The position numbers and the translations under genes were made by a program. Below, piece by piece: positions 16,394-24,826 of a stretch of DNA of 64,000 nucleotides. Source of the DNA: Chloroflexota bacterium (GTDB lineage Bacteria; Chloroflexota; Anaerolineae; Anaerolineales; Anaerolineaceae). The stretch is taken from positions 42,838 to 106,837 of the forward strand of contig SLTK01000013.1 of the NCBI GenBank assembly GCA_004347695.1. The letters are read 5' to 3'. Within the stretch, counting starts at the first letter, position 1. Each line of letters starts with the position of its first letter. The notes below the pieces were generated by a model, which made no database searches, was not told the DNA's origin, and worked only from the letters and a program-made list of their open reading frames with translations.

Positions 16394-16927
16394 GTGAAAC
16401 TTGCTGAATTCAAGCGAACCATCAAAAATTCTCGCATTCCCGTTGTGGTGGAGTTCTGGGCCCCCTGGTGTGGACCGTGCCGGTTAATGAATCCGATTTT
16501 GAAAGAGGTCAGCAGTGAGTTCGAAGGGCGGGTCAAATTAGTGAAAATCAATGCGGATGAGTCCCGGGAATTACTCCAGGAACTAAAAGTCATGAGCATT
16601 CCCACCATGCTGGGTTACCGCGCTGGAGAAATGATGATGCGCAAAGTCGGAGGGCAGTCAAAGCCCGCTTTGAGGGATTGGTTTATGGCGTTGGAAGAAG
16701 GTCGGCCAGCGCCCAGTGGGCTCCGTCCGTTTGACCGTTACCTGCGGGTCGGGACTGCTCTGATTCTGGCGGTCATTGGAATTAATTCCGGACTGTCTAT
16801 CTGGCTGCTGGGGCTGGCAGGGCTGGTACTGTTTAGTGCAATTTACGACCGATGCCCGATTTATAAAGCGCTGGCGCCCCGCATCAAGGCTTTATTCAAA
16901 CGGCAATCGCCCGATGCAATGAATTAA
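16394..16927 (+). CDS. Thioredoxin fused to a DUF2892 membrane domain
   Basis: N-terminal thioredoxin domain (residues 1-105) with the active site WCGPC, Cys26 and Cys29, and the cis-proline loop SIPTML. The C-terminal part has two hydrophobic segments and the DUF2892 signature DRCPIYKAL, as in the small protein 150 bases upstream. The fusion would anchor thioredoxin to the inner membrane with its active site on the cytoplasmic side. Start is GTG at 16394 with a weak AGAGAA site. A perfect hairpin terminator follows. Confidence 0.88.
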   Translation: MKLAEFKRTIKNSRIPVVVEFWAPWCGPCRLMNPILKEVSSEFEGRVKLVKINADESRELLQELKVMSIPTMLGYRAGEMMMRKVGGQSKPALRDWFMALEEGRPAPSGLRPFDRYLRVGTALILAVIGINSGLSIWLLGLAGLVLFSAIYDRCPIYKALAPRIKALFKRQSPDAMN

Positions 16928-17090
16928 CGTGAGATCAGGATAACGAAATACGTCAAAATGTCATCCTGCTCACAGAGCATGTTGTGCATGAGCGGCGTGT
17001 TTTTGCGCCGCGAAGGTTCCCACGTGACCAACTGTAGTTTCCTGCAGTCACCATCCGCCCACGCGAAATGGGTGGTCGAAGATTGTGTAA

Positions 17091-17136
17091 AAACATCCCG
17101 CCTGGACGACCGGAACCAGGCGGGATGTTTTGGTTT
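17091..17136. terminator. Bidirectional terminator between thioredoxin and rhodanese genes
   Basis: Perfect 15-bp stem from 17091-17105 to 17116-17130 (AAACATCCCGCCTGG and its complement), loop of 10 bases, followed by TGGTTT and preceded by A residues on the other strand. It serves the convergent genes on both sides. Confidence 0.8.
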
Positions 17137-17153
17137 CATCTGGAATTGAGGGT

Positions 17154-17600
17154 TTACGGGCCGGTAACCGTTGGCAAGCCCAAGCTGACCCAGGTGTTCA
17201 TCCCGCCGCCCATGCTGGTGACCTGTTGGAAGCCAGCGTCCAATAAAATATCACGTCCGGTGGCGCTGCGGTTACCGGAACGGCAGACCACCACGATTTG
17301 CTGGTCTTGCGGCAGTTCTGACAACCGGCTCGATAACTCCCCCAGGGGAATTAAAGTTGCGCCGGGAATATGCCCGGCATTCCATTCGTCCGGTTCACGG
17401 ACATCAAGAATAAAAGCGCCCTGGTCGCGTAGTTCAGCCGCCTGTGTGGCAGTAATCTCGCGCGATAAGGCTTTTTCACCGGCGGGCGCAGCCAGTGCAG
17501 TATAAGCAGCGAAGATTGCAAGGACAACTACAACGATACTTAAAATCCATCCCCAGGCGGGAATTTTTTTCTTCGGTGAACGGACGAGCTGTCTGGTCAT
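17154..17600 (-). CDS. Membrane-anchored rhodanese
   Basis: Single-domain sulfurtransferase of 148 residues. A basic N-terminus (RSPKKK) and a hydrophobic helix at about 15-37 anchor it in the membrane with the domain probably outside. The rhodanese domain shows ILDVREPDEWNAGHIPGA and the active-site loop CRSGNRS with catalytic Cys106, the six-residue loop of the PspE/GlpE type. AAGGAG precedes the ATG. It may transfer sulfur between thiols; the neighbouring thioredoxin and DUF2892 proteins fit this role. Confidence 0.88.
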   Translation of the reverse strand: MTRQLVRSPKKKIPAWGWILSIVVVVLAIFAAYTALAAPAGEKALSREITATQAAELRDQGAFILDVREPDEWNAGHIPGATLIPLGELSSRLSELPQDQQIVVVCRSGNRSATGRDILLDAGFQQVTSMGGGMNTWVSLGLPTVTGP

Positions 17601-17673
17601 AGCTTTTCTACTCCTTGAAGAACGTCTGTTTATATTTGATTCAAAAAGTCAAGAAAAGTTGCATGAGTCGGGG

Positions 17674-17790
17674 TTGCGAGTGGAACGTAGCGAAACGGAG
17701 GAAACAATCTGCGCCTATTGATCCGATCACCGTTCTTTCACAACCTGTGTGGATTGCTTCAGTCGGCTAGCGGCCTTCATCGCAATGACC
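17674..17790. repeat. Imperfect palindromic repeat (family A)
   Basis: Arms TTGCGAGTGGAACGTAGCG... (from 17674) and ...CGGCCTTCATCGCAA (to 17785) are imperfect reverse complements meeting over AACAATC / GATTGC. Same family as 484-660 and 47404-47435. It fills the gap between rhodanese and glycerate kinase. Confidence 0.6.
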
Positions 17791-17837
17791 GTACATGGAT
17801 GGGGTGAAAACCGATTTTATTCCTGGCGCAAATTGAA

Positions 17838-17843
17838 TACAAT
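17838..17843 (+). promoter_or_regulatory. -10 hexamer of the glycerate kinase gene (leaderless)
   Basis: TACAAT, with exactly 6 bases between it and the ATG at 17850. Transcription should begin at about the A of the start codon; there is no Shine-Dalgarno sequence. Confidence 0.6.
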
Positions 17844-17849
17844 ACCTAT

Positions 17850-19238
17850 ATGCCAGCCCTCGACCCGCCAGCCCGGTCTCGTTTTATGACCCATACGCTC
17901 CAGGCTCTTCCGCGCGGGGACGATGTCTGCCGGATATTGGATGCCGCGCTGCAAGCGGCGGACCCGGCGGCGGCAGTTTCCCGTTTTCTCAGCCGGGAGG
18001 GCAATCGGCTGGCTGCCGGCGACCGGACTTATGATCTGGCGAACATCCGCCGCGTCTTCCTGATAGGAGCCGGCAAGGCCGGAGCGCCCATGGCGCAGGC
18101 CGCTGTCCAAATCCTGGATGACCGTCTGACCGGCGGTGTTGTCATTGTAAAAGACGGTTACAGCCTGCGCGAGTTCAATTTTCCGACCAGCCTGAAGATC
18201 ATCGAAGCCAGGCATCCCTTGCCCGATGAGCGCGGTGTGGCTGCTACCCGCGAGATTTTAAGCCTGCTATCGCAAGCAGGCCAATCTGATCTGGTTTTAT
18301 GCCTGCTTTCTGGCGGTGCCTCCGCGCTGTTGACCGCCCCGGCAACAGGACTCACGCTCACCGATCTCCAGCAAACGATAAGCCTCCTGCTTCACAGCGG
18401 CGCGGACATTGGCGAAATCAACGCTGTGCGCAAACACCTGGATGGGATCAAGGGTGGGGGATTGGCACAGGTTGCCGCGCCTGCCCGGGTGATTTCATTC
18501 ATTCTCTCCGACGTGGTCGGTGATCCACTGGATATCATTGCCTCCGGGCCAACCGCTCCTGATCCAACCACCTTCGCTCAGGCTTTGGCGGTCCTGCATA
18601 AATATCATTTATTGGAACAATTACCTCAGGCAATCCGGCTGCATTTGCAACACGGGGCTGCCGGAGCAGCAGCGGAAACGCTCAAACCGGGAGACCCGTT
18701 GCTGGAAGGGGTGCAGAACTTGTTGGTTGGCTCGAATGCGATGGCTGCTCAGGCTGCTGCTGACACCGCGGCTGCTGGGGGTTTCAACACCCGCGTGCTG
18801 ACCACCACCCTGCAGGGAGAAGCACGCCTGGTAGGAAGACTGCTGGCAGCCGCTGCCCGCGACCTGGCAGGCGGCCAATCCGTCTTGCAGCGCCCGGCGT
18901 GTTTGATCGCTGGCGGGGAAACTACCGTCACTGTACGCGGGGATGGAATCGGCGGACGCAATCAGGAACTGGCGCTGGCAGCCGTCGAAGCCATGAGTGA
19001 TCTGCCAGGCACGCTGCTGATCACTCTGGCAACGGATGGAGGCGACGGCCCGACTGATGCCGCCGGCGCAGTGGTCAGCGGTGAGACACTGGCGCGCGCC
19101 AGGGCACTTGGGCTCTCACCCGGAGCGTATTTAATGCGCAATGACGCCTACCGATTTTTCGAGGGGTTGGGCGATCTGCTTAAGCCCGGTCCGACGCATA
19201 CGAATGTCAACGATCTGGTGCTGTTATTCGCTTTTTAG
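17850..19238 (+). CDS. Glycerate 2-kinase (MOFRL family)
   Basis: Phosphorylates D-glycerate to 2-phosphoglycerate, feeding glycolysis from the serine or glyoxylate routes. The 462 residues have the GckA/TtuD plan: an N-terminal domain with FLIGAGKAGAPMA and LLSGGASALL, and a C-terminal MOFRL domain with GGETTV, GGRNQELAL and the ATDGGDGPTDAAGA loop. The gene starts 6 bases behind a -10 box, consistent with a leaderless message; an alternative ATG at about 17886 (MTHTLQ) lacks a ribosome site too. It overlaps the convergent msrQ gene by 15 bases. Confidence 0.9.
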   Translation: MPALDPPARSRFMTHTLQALPRGDDVCRILDAALQAADPAAAVSRFLSREGNRLAAGDRTYDLANIRRVFLIGAGKAGAPMAQAAVQILDDRLTGGVVIVKDGYSLREFNFPTSLKIIEARHPLPDERGVAATREILSLLSQAGQSDLVLCLLSGGASALLTAPATGLTLTDLQQTISLLLHSGADIGEINAVRKHLDGIKGGGLAQVAAPARVISFILSDVVGDPLDIIASGPTAPDPTTFAQALAVLHKYHLLEQLPQAIRLHLQHGAAGAAAETLKPGDPLLEGVQNLLVGSNAMAAQAAADTAAAGGFNTRVLTTTLQGEARLVGRLLAAAARDLAGGQSVLQRPACLIAGGETTVTVRGDGIGGRNQELALAAVEAMSDLPGTLLITLATDGGDGPTDAAGAVVSGETLARARALGLSPGAYLMRNDAYRFFEGLGDLLKPGPTHTNVNDLVLLFAF

Positions 19239-19967
19239 GGTTTTTTCGATAATCCGTGCTTCGCCTGCAGGTGCAGGATGATCGAGCGCTGTGAGCCGAG
19301 AGGATGCGGGTTGCGTTTTCAGAGCACGGGCTGCGCGGATCTTCTGACGCTGCGCGATCACCCAGGTTTTGACTGCCGGGATGCGCAGTGTTAGGGTTGC
19401 CAACAGCACGCTGCCAGCGGCAATGGGTTTCCACAAATCGCCCATCAGTTCGAGCAAGTTACCCTTGATGACCAGGGCAAGATGTAAAACCGCCACTGCA
19501 CCGGCCAGGTAAACCAGTTTGTGCAGTTTTTTCCAATTTTTACCGAGCTTTACTTTCCACCAGCGTCGCGAGGTGAACGCCAGCGCGCTGAGCAGCGTCA
19601 GCGTAATAAGCCCCACATACACATAGGGTTTATCCGCATTATCCTTGTTGAAAAACGCAAAATCAAAGCCATAATCCAACCCGACGTAGCTCAACATGTG
19701 AATGCAGGCGTAGTAAAACGCCCAAAGGCCCAGCGGCCGGCGGAGTTTTAACACCTTGGGTTGATCAAATAGTGTATTGATCGGGGAACAGGCCAGGCAC
19801 AGCAGCAGGAAGATGATGGCAATGTCGCCGGCGCGTTGGGTTGCCGCCTGTATCGGGTTGATGGTCAGGTTATTGGTGAAATAGGCGCCAACAAGCACCA
19901 CCAACGGAAGGGGTGACAGAATGTTAACAACAGTGCGTAACGGGTTGGCGGTTTTTTCAGTTGTCAT
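19224..19967 (-). CDS. msrQ: Heme-binding membrane subunit MsrQ
   Basis: Membrane partner of MsrP, passing electrons from the respiratory chain to the periplasmic methionine sulfoxide reductase. The 247-residue protein has about six hydrophobic segments and a ferric-reductase-like core with candidate heme histidines in YACIHML, KKLHKLVYLAG and VLHLALV. LGLWAFYYACIHM and the basic KLGKNWKKLHKL loop are typical. It lies 6 bases downstream of msrP. The last ~35 residues are a charged cytoplasmic tail, longer than usual. Confidence 0.9.
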   Translation of the reverse strand: MTTEKTANPLRTVVNILSPLPLVVLVGAYFTNNLTINPIQAATQRAGDIAIIFLLLCLACSPINTLFDQPKVLKLRRPLGLWAFYYACIHMLSYVGLDYGFDFAFFNKDNADKPYVYVGLITLTLLSALAFTSRRWWKVKLGKNWKKLHKLVYLAGAVAVLHLALVIKGNLLELMGDLWKPIAAGSVLLATLTLRIPAVKTWVIAQRQKIRAARALKTQPASSRLTALDHPAPAGEARIIEKTLKSE

Positions 19968-19973
19968 ATTGAC

Positions 19974-20912
19974 TTAGAAATTGGAATACAGGCTCATGCC
20001 TTCATAAAGCGCGCTCACCTGTTCACTATACCCATTAAACAAGAGGGTTTCCCGGCGTTTGGTTTCGCCGATGCGCCGCTCAGTGGCCTGTGACCAGCGC
20101 GGGTGGTGGACGTCGGGGTTGACATTGGCGTAAAACCCATACTCGTTGGGGGCCACAGTATTCCACAGAGTTTCAGGCATTTCTTCCACCAGGTCGATCT
20201 TGACGATCGACTTGATGCTTTTAAAGCCGTACTTCCATGGCACTGCCAGACGGATGGGAGCGCCGTCCTGTGGGGGCAGGTCTTTACCATACAGACCGGT
20301 TACCAGCAGAGCCAGGTCGTTCATGGCTTCGTCCAACCGCAGCCCCTCAGTGTAAGGCCAGGGGTAGAACGGACTTTTCAATCCAGGCATGTGCTCTTCA
20401 TCCATTTTGGTAGTGAAAGCTACGTAGCGGGCGCTGGTCATCGGTTCGACTTCTGCCAGCAGTTTTGCCAGCGGGAATCCGGTCCAGGGAATGACCATCG
20501 ACCAGGCTTCGACACAGCGCAGGCGGTAAATACGCTCCTCCTGCGGGAATGCGCGCAGTTGATCGATATCATAGGTACGCGGGTTCTGCACCAATCCACC
20601 GACTTCTACCTGCCAGGGTGTCGTCGGGAAATCTTCCGCCAGGTTGGCAACGCCTTCCTTGTCGGTGGTGAATTCGTAATAGTTGTTATAGTGGGTGATC
20701 TGCTCGAAAGTGTTTGCCGGTTCGCCAAGTTCGTCCAGCAGGGCAGGAGTCTCTGGCGCAGTGACATTTTCGGTAGGCTGCACGCCGCAGGCCGCCAGCA
20801 AGGCAGCAGCGCCGGTTCCGCCGGCCAGTTTCATGAATTGGCGCCGGTTGAGGTACACCCCTTCCGGGGTGATTTCTGATGATGGGATTGAAGGGATCTT
20901 GTTGGTTTTCAT
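19974..20912 (-). CDS. msrP: Protein-methionine-sulfoxide reductase catalytic subunit MsrP
   Basis: Periplasmic molybdopterin enzyme that repairs oxidised methionine in envelope proteins. The N-terminus has a Tat signal (NRRQFMKLAGG, twin Arg at 23-24) followed by a Cys in LLAACG that could also be lipidated. The oxidoreductase molybdopterin domain contains the Mo-ligand Cys133 in LRCVEAWSMV. AAAGGG precedes the ATG at 20912; the longer frame begins at TTG 20936 and is less likely. It forms an operon with msrQ and depends on the Tat genes seen at 2.0-3.9 kb. Confidence 0.92.
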   Translation of the reverse strand: MKTNKIPSIPSSEITPEGVYLNRRQFMKLAGGTGAAALLAACGVQPTENVTAPETPALLDELGEPANTFEQITHYNNYYEFTTDKEGVANLAEDFPTTPWQVEVGGLVQNPRTYDIDQLRAFPQEERIYRLRCVEAWSMVIPWTGFPLAKLLAEVEPMTSARYVAFTTKMDEEHMPGLKSPFYPWPYTEGLRLDEAMNDLALLVTGLYGKDLPPQDGAPIRLAVPWKYGFKSIKSIVKIDLVEEMPETLWNTVAPNEYGFYANVNPDVHHPRWSQATERRIGETKRRETLLFNGYSEQVSALYEGMSLYSNF

Positions 20913-21147
20913 GCGATTACCCTTTCCCACGGTCAAATTAACCGTGACAGGGTAATAATATTACAATATTTGTCCAAATTGAAGCCTTGCAGGCCCGGAG
21001 ATGATTAGAGTTTATTAATTTAACCCTGGTTTGGGATACCGATGGGAATGAAACTTGCCATCCAGGCGGTTCCCTGCCATCAGGATGGTAAAGAGTTGTC
21101 ACCCTGAACGAAGAGAAGGGACTTGTGGCTGGATGCGGGTGTCAGGT

Positions 21148-22383
21148 TTACTTCTTTAGCAATGCAATTGTTTCAACATGGTAAGTCTGCGGGAAGAGGT
21201 CAAATGGGGTGACCTGTTCCAAATGATACCCGCCAGCCACCAGTCGTTTGACATCCCGCGCCAGGGTAGCCGGATCACACGAAACATAGACAATCGTCCG
21301 CGGCTGTAAATGGATCAACGCATCCAGCGCTGCCCGTTCCATGCCGGCTCGCGGCGGATCGACCAACGCAATGTCCGGCTGGACGTTCAACCCGGGCAAT
21401 ATTTCTTCTGCCGCCCCAATGTAAAGCTCGACGTTGTTGAACTCGTCCAGATTGACCGCGTAATCGTCGCAGGCCGACTCGGATAATTCCACCCCGATGC
21501 AGCGTTTGATCCGCGGTGCGATGAAAGCTGAGAACAGACCTACGCCGCAGTACACGTCAAGGACGGTTTTGTTCTCGTCCAGTTGGAGAACACCCAAAAC
21601 ATGGTTGACCATGGCCTCAGCCTGAGCGGTATTGACCTGAAAAAACGACTCGGCTGATACTTTGAACACCCGCCCGTTAATTTTCATCAACAGATAATCG
21701 TCACCGGCCAGGATCAGTTTTCCCGCCGGGCTGAGATGCACGGCTGACAGCGAGAAATCCACGCTGAACTCGGGAGCCGCCAGGTCAGAGCTTTCCAACG
21801 CCAGCAGCGCTTCATCCTCAGCGCCCAGGCGCAGTTCGATCCGTTCGATGCCCGGCAGCGGTTCCAGTTCCAGTTGCGGCCAGATCTGGTTGAGTGTTTC
21901 CTCAGGCAGGTGGCACTCGCTGATTGGGACCACCCGGTGCGTACCCCAACCCTGGTAGCCAATTTTTCCGTCCGACGTAATATGAAACTGGATGGTATTG
22001 CGGTAGTTCCAGGCTGCCGGAGAAGGCACTACTTCCGCCACCGGCGGGTTGGTAACACCGCCAATGCGTTCGAGCTGATCGCGTACCACCCTGCCTTTAA
22101 TTTTTAGTTGGGTTGCGTAATCGGTATGCTGGTAATGGCAGCCGCCGCACACGCCGTAATGCGCGCAGCGCGGAGCAATTCTTTCTGCCGCAGGCCGCAC
22201 CACTTCCAATAACCGGGCGCGGGCAAAACCGCGCTTTTCTTCCACCAGTTCCACCCGCGCCTGTTCACCGGGCAAGGTATAGGGAACAAAGACCGCCCGA
22301 CCATCAGGCAGGCGGCCGATACATTCTCCACCGTAAACCGGTGCTGTGACTTCGACCAGAATATTATCCTGCTTTTCGTTCAT
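21148..22383 (-). CDS. 23S rRNA (uracil-5-)-methyltransferase, RlmD/TrmA family
   Basis: Methylates a uridine in 23S rRNA (or tRNA) using S-adenosylmethionine. The 411 residues start with a TRAM RNA-binding domain (1-60), then the iron-sulfur motif CAHYGVCGGC (Cys73, 79, 82), a SAM domain with VLDVYCGVGLFS, the DPPRAGME motif and the catalytic loop YVSCDPATLARD near residue 370. The cluster motif supports RlmD or RlmC rather than TrmA. A TTATAAT box lies about 45 bases before the ATG. An IS256-family element has inserted some 75 bases upstream but leaves this box intact. Confidence 0.9.
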   Translation of the reverse strand: MNEKQDNILVEVTAPVYGGECIGRLPDGRAVFVPYTLPGEQARVELVEEKRGFARARLLEVVRPAAERIAPRCAHYGVCGGCHYQHTDYATQLKIKGRVVRDQLERIGGVTNPPVAEVVPSPAAWNYRNTIQFHITSDGKIGYQGWGTHRVVPISECHLPEETLNQIWPQLELEPLPGIERIELRLGAEDEALLALESSDLAAPEFSVDFSLSAVHLSPAGKLILAGDDYLLMKINGRVFKVSAESFFQVNTAQAEAMVNHVLGVLQLDENKTVLDVYCGVGLFSAFIAPRIKRCIGVELSESACDDYAVNLDEFNNVELYIGAAEEILPGLNVQPDIALVDPPRAGMERAALDALIHLQPRTIVYVSCDPATLARDVKRLVAGGYHLEQVTPFDLFPQTYHVETIALLKK

Positions 22384-22460
22384 AGGGCGGGAGTCCGTTG
22401 ATCAATCGGTCTGTTTTGGGATTATAACACCAGATGATTTTGGCGCTCACTTGGATTACG

Positions 22461-23748
22461 CAATTTTTTCTGTAAATTCGAGCCAGAACCATCCAATGTT
22501 CTTTAACAATCGAATGACTTGCCAGAACAATGGTATTTGCCGATTTGCCACTTCTCACTGGTTTTCATCGACAATGCAGAAACCAACCTGAGGCACGAAG
22601 CCTCGTTGGGAAAAACGCCTACTACCCTTGTGCGCCTGCGGATCTCTTTGTTGATCCTTTCCAGGCTATTGGTGGTACGGATGGTACGCCGATGTACCAA
22701 AGGAAAGTCGAACACTGTAAACCCTTCTGCCAGGTTATCCTCCAGCCAGGCCGACAAGCGCGGGGCTGAAACAGCATATTTCTGGATAGCTGCTTGCAGA
22801 AATTCCTCGGCGGTCTTGCGATCTGGAGCGTTGAACATGGCGCGGATATCGGCGGCCACCTCCATCCGCATGGCTTGTTTGGGTACGTAGGCACCCGCAT
22901 TTTGCTGCAAATGGAACTGGCACCTCTGCCACGGGACACTGCCTAAAACCGCTCTTCTGGCTGCTCCCAAGCCAGCATGATCGTCACTGACCACTAATTG
23001 CACCCCTTGCATGCCACGATCTTTGAGCCCCTGCAGAAAGGCCTTCCAGTGGGTTTCGTGCTCGCTGAGCGATACCGAGACGCCTAAAACCTGCCTTTCT
23101 CCGGCTGGCGTAATGCCTGAGGCCACCAAGACAGCTGCATCCCGTACCTGGCCTGCCTCGCGCACCTTCTCGTAGCGGGCATCCACGTAGAGATACATGA
23201 TTTCTCCCAGCGGCCGTTCCCGCCACTGCTGCAGTACTTCGTCCAGTTGGGCAGCTGCCCGGCTGACCTGCATGGCCGAGACTTCAATGCCACACAACTC
23301 TTCGGTGATGGTTTTTACCTTCCTGGTTGAGACTCCTTGCACGTACATCTCCGCCAGGGTGGTGACCAGCGCCCGTTCACTGCGCAAACCTTTCTCTAAG
23401 GCGGCGGGGTAAAAGCCACCCTCACGAACTTGCGGTACCGCAAAGGTGATCTCGCCCATTCGGGTTCGGACGGTCTTTGACTTATAACCGTTGGCGTGAC
23501 CTTTCCGGTCTTCGGTGCGCTCGTACTCCCCGGCTTGCAGATACTTGGATCGCTCCACCTGCATAACATTGTTGATTAGAACGCGCAGTAACTCTGGAAC
23601 TGCTTCCAATCCTTTTTCCGCCAGATCACTTGCAAAGGTATAATCATTTTGGTGAGTCATTGGCTTCTCCTTCCTTGTCCTCACAAACTTGAAGGATACT
23701 TCTGACTCACCACTTTTGTTAAGGTTCAGCAATTTACAGAAAGAATGT
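22461..23748 (-). mobile_element. IS256-family insertion sequence
   Basis: The element is bounded by inverted ends at 22461-22478 and 23731-23748 that match at about 15 of 18 positions and share TTTCTGTAAATT. It holds one intact transposase gene and measures about 1.29 kb, normal for the family. I see no matching 8-9 base target duplication (left flank GGATTACG, right flank TACACCAA), so one border may have been rearranged. Confidence 0.85.
22503..23660 (-). CDS. IS256-family (Mutator) transposase
   Basis: DDE transposase of 385 residues. Acidic triad candidates: Asp in YVDARYEKVR, Asp in VVSDDHAGLGAARR, and Glu in TTNSLERINKEIRRRTRVVG, followed by the conserved FPNEASCLRLV. An N-terminal helix-turn-helix region contains AEMYVQGVSTRKV. 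AAGGAG precedes the ATG at 23660; the frame is open further to 23732 but that lies before the ribosome site. The end (EKWQIGKYHCSGKSFDC) is slightly longer than in typical relatives. The gene is full length and could be active. Confidence 0.93.
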   Translation of the reverse strand: MTHQNDYTFASDLAEKGLEAVPELLRVLINNVMQVERSKYLQAGEYERTEDRKGHANGYKSKTVRTRMGEITFAVPQVREGGFYPAALEKGLRSERALVTTLAEMYVQGVSTRKVKTITEELCGIEVSAMQVSRAAAQLDEVLQQWRERPLGEIMYLYVDARYEKVREAGQVRDAAVLVASGITPAGERQVLGVSVSLSEHETHWKAFLQGLKDRGMQGVQLVVSDDHAGLGAARRAVLGSVPWQRCQFHLQQNAGAYVPKQAMRMEVAADIRAMFNAPDRKTAEEFLQAAIQKYAVSAPRLSAWLEDNLAEGFTVFDFPLVHRRTIRTTNSLERINKEIRRRTRVVGVFPNEASCLRLVSALSMKTSEKWQIGKYHCSGKSFDC

Positions 23749-23985
23749 TACACCAACACCTTAACACCTATTTCAAAGAACCGATGCATACCTTTCAATG
23801 ATGTATTGGAAATTGTATCGTTTTTCTTTAATCATAGGGCGCTCCCTAAGAATTATAAATGGGAGGAAATATAAAGGAATAATACTTCAAGAGGCTGAAT
23901 AAATGAACTAATAGTTATCTATTCTATAGGTCATTTATTAGTGCAAATAACAATTGTGTATGCTTGAATTATGCGCGGAACTGAA

Positions 23986-24165
23986 CAAAACGAGCGCAAG
24001 TACTATTTTGCGGGCGTCAACCGCATTGCCATGCGTGCCCCACAGGGGTGCTCCGCTTCGCTTCGCAAGAACGGCACCTTAACCTGGTTACTCACTGACC
24101 ACCTGGGTTCGACCAGCGTGACGGTCAACGCCAGCGGCAACCCGGTTTTTCAAGACCTCTCGTAG
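23986..24165 (+). pseudogene. Orphan RHS-repeat fragment
   Basis: From 23986 to 24141 the DNA is about 92% identical (12 differences in 156 bases by hand count) to 62983-63138 inside the large RHS gene. It encodes NERKYYFAGVNRIAM, a 12-residue insert with PQGCSASLRK, and LLTDHLGSTSVT, then diverges and stops at a TAG. Neither an N-terminus nor the rest of the RHS core is present, so it is a dead copy left by recombination or transposition. It lies between the IS256 element and tRNA-Leu. Confidence 0.85.
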
Positions 24166-24262
24166 AGCTGAGGCGGCGGTCTTAGTCACGAGGCTGTAAC
24201 CTCAAGGAGAACAACGTCGACCTCAGCTTCCACGAGCATTGTATGTCAGTCGGAAGACTGAC
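24165..24262 (+). repeat. Structured repeat with nested stems and a GGAA hairpin
   Basis: AGCTGAGG (24166-24173) pairs with CCTCAGCT (24221-24228), enclosing GAGG / CCTC (24190-24193 with 24200-24203). Next comes a perfect 7-bp hairpin GTCAGTC-GGAA-GACTGAC (24245-24262) closed by a GNRA-type tetraloop. It may be a non-coding RNA or a remnant of a mobile palindromic element; no known family was recognised. Confidence 0.4.
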
Positions 24263-24307
24263 GCTACTAATCATTTATACAAGGAGACTATAGAAAGACT
24301 GCCAGCC

Positions 24308-24335
24308 TTGACGCCTATCCGACATGGATTACAAT
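24308..24335 (+). promoter_or_regulatory. Promoter of tRNA-Leu
   Basis: TTGACG at 24308-24313, 16-base spacer, TACAAT at 24330-24335. The mature tRNA begins at 24347, a few bases after the expected transcription start. Confidence 0.65.
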
Positions 24336-24346
24336 TAGCACATCCT

Positions 24347-24430
24347 GGGGCGGTGGCGGAATCGGCAGACGCAACGGACTTAAAATCCGTCGATGGAGAC
24401 ATCGTGAGGGTTCGACCCCCTCCCGCCCCA
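24347..24430 (+). tRNA. tRNA-Leu (UAA)
   Basis: Acceptor stem GGGGCGG pairs with CCGCCCC. The D arm, the anticodon stem-loop ACGGA-CTTAAAA-TCCGT with anticodon TAA, the long variable arm CGATGGAGACATCG of class II tRNAs and a TpsiC arm with GGTTCGACC are all present. The discriminator is A and CCA is not encoded. It reads leucine UUA (and UUG) codons. Confidence 0.97.
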
Positions 24431-24447
24431 CAAGTGTAACTGTCTTC

Positions 24448-24556
24448 CTGCCCGTACTCATAGAGCACCCTTCGGGTGGGGCACTCTGCGAGTGAGGCCG
24501 TCAGGCCGAAGGATCTCGCCGGACCCTTCGACAAGCTCAGGGACCGGCACGGCTTT
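24448..24556. repeat. Composite intergenic repeat (families B and C)
   Basis: The left half (CTGCCCGTACTCATAGAGCA... to GCGAGTGAG) resembles 53954-54003 at most positions and the arms of the element at 47453-47760. The right half carries ACCCTTCGACAAGCTCAGGG, the opposite strand of the GAGCCTGTCGAA motif seen at 27139, 42590 and in the TatB minisatellite. No gene is present. Confidence 0.6.
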
Positions 24557-24628
24557 AAGGAGATTCTTCGCCTGCGGCTCAGAAAGACAGTGGTATTAGA
24601 AATTGTCCGACGCGTTTGAAAAATCTAC

Positions 24629-24826
24629 TCATTCGGCCAGCGGCAGATTCTGCTCCTTTGGCAAGGCTTCCATCAGTTTTAGCAGGATGGCTTTACGGCT
24701 GCGCAGCATTTCTTTGTAATCCATATTGTCCGTGGCGTGAATTTCTACTCGGAGGTCTTCGAGGTAGGTATCGAGCAAGTTTTTCAGGAGTTGAATTTCA
24801 TCCTGGGTCAGGTTGATCTGGATCAT
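24629..24826 (-). CDS. Small helical protein of unknown function
   Basis: A 65-residue soluble protein, strongly charged and mostly helical, with the start MIQINLTQDEIQLLKNLL and a second helix YLEDLRVEIHATDN. GAGGAGG lies 6 bases before the ATG, which supports translation. No membrane segment or Cys is present. Short proteins of this layout occur widely in Chloroflexota genomes as far as I recall, but I know no function. It is divergent from the fhs gene. Confidence 0.7.
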   Translation of the reverse strand: MIQINLTQDEIQLLKNLLDTYLEDLRVEIHATDNMDYKEMLRSRKAILLKLMEALPKEQNLPLAE

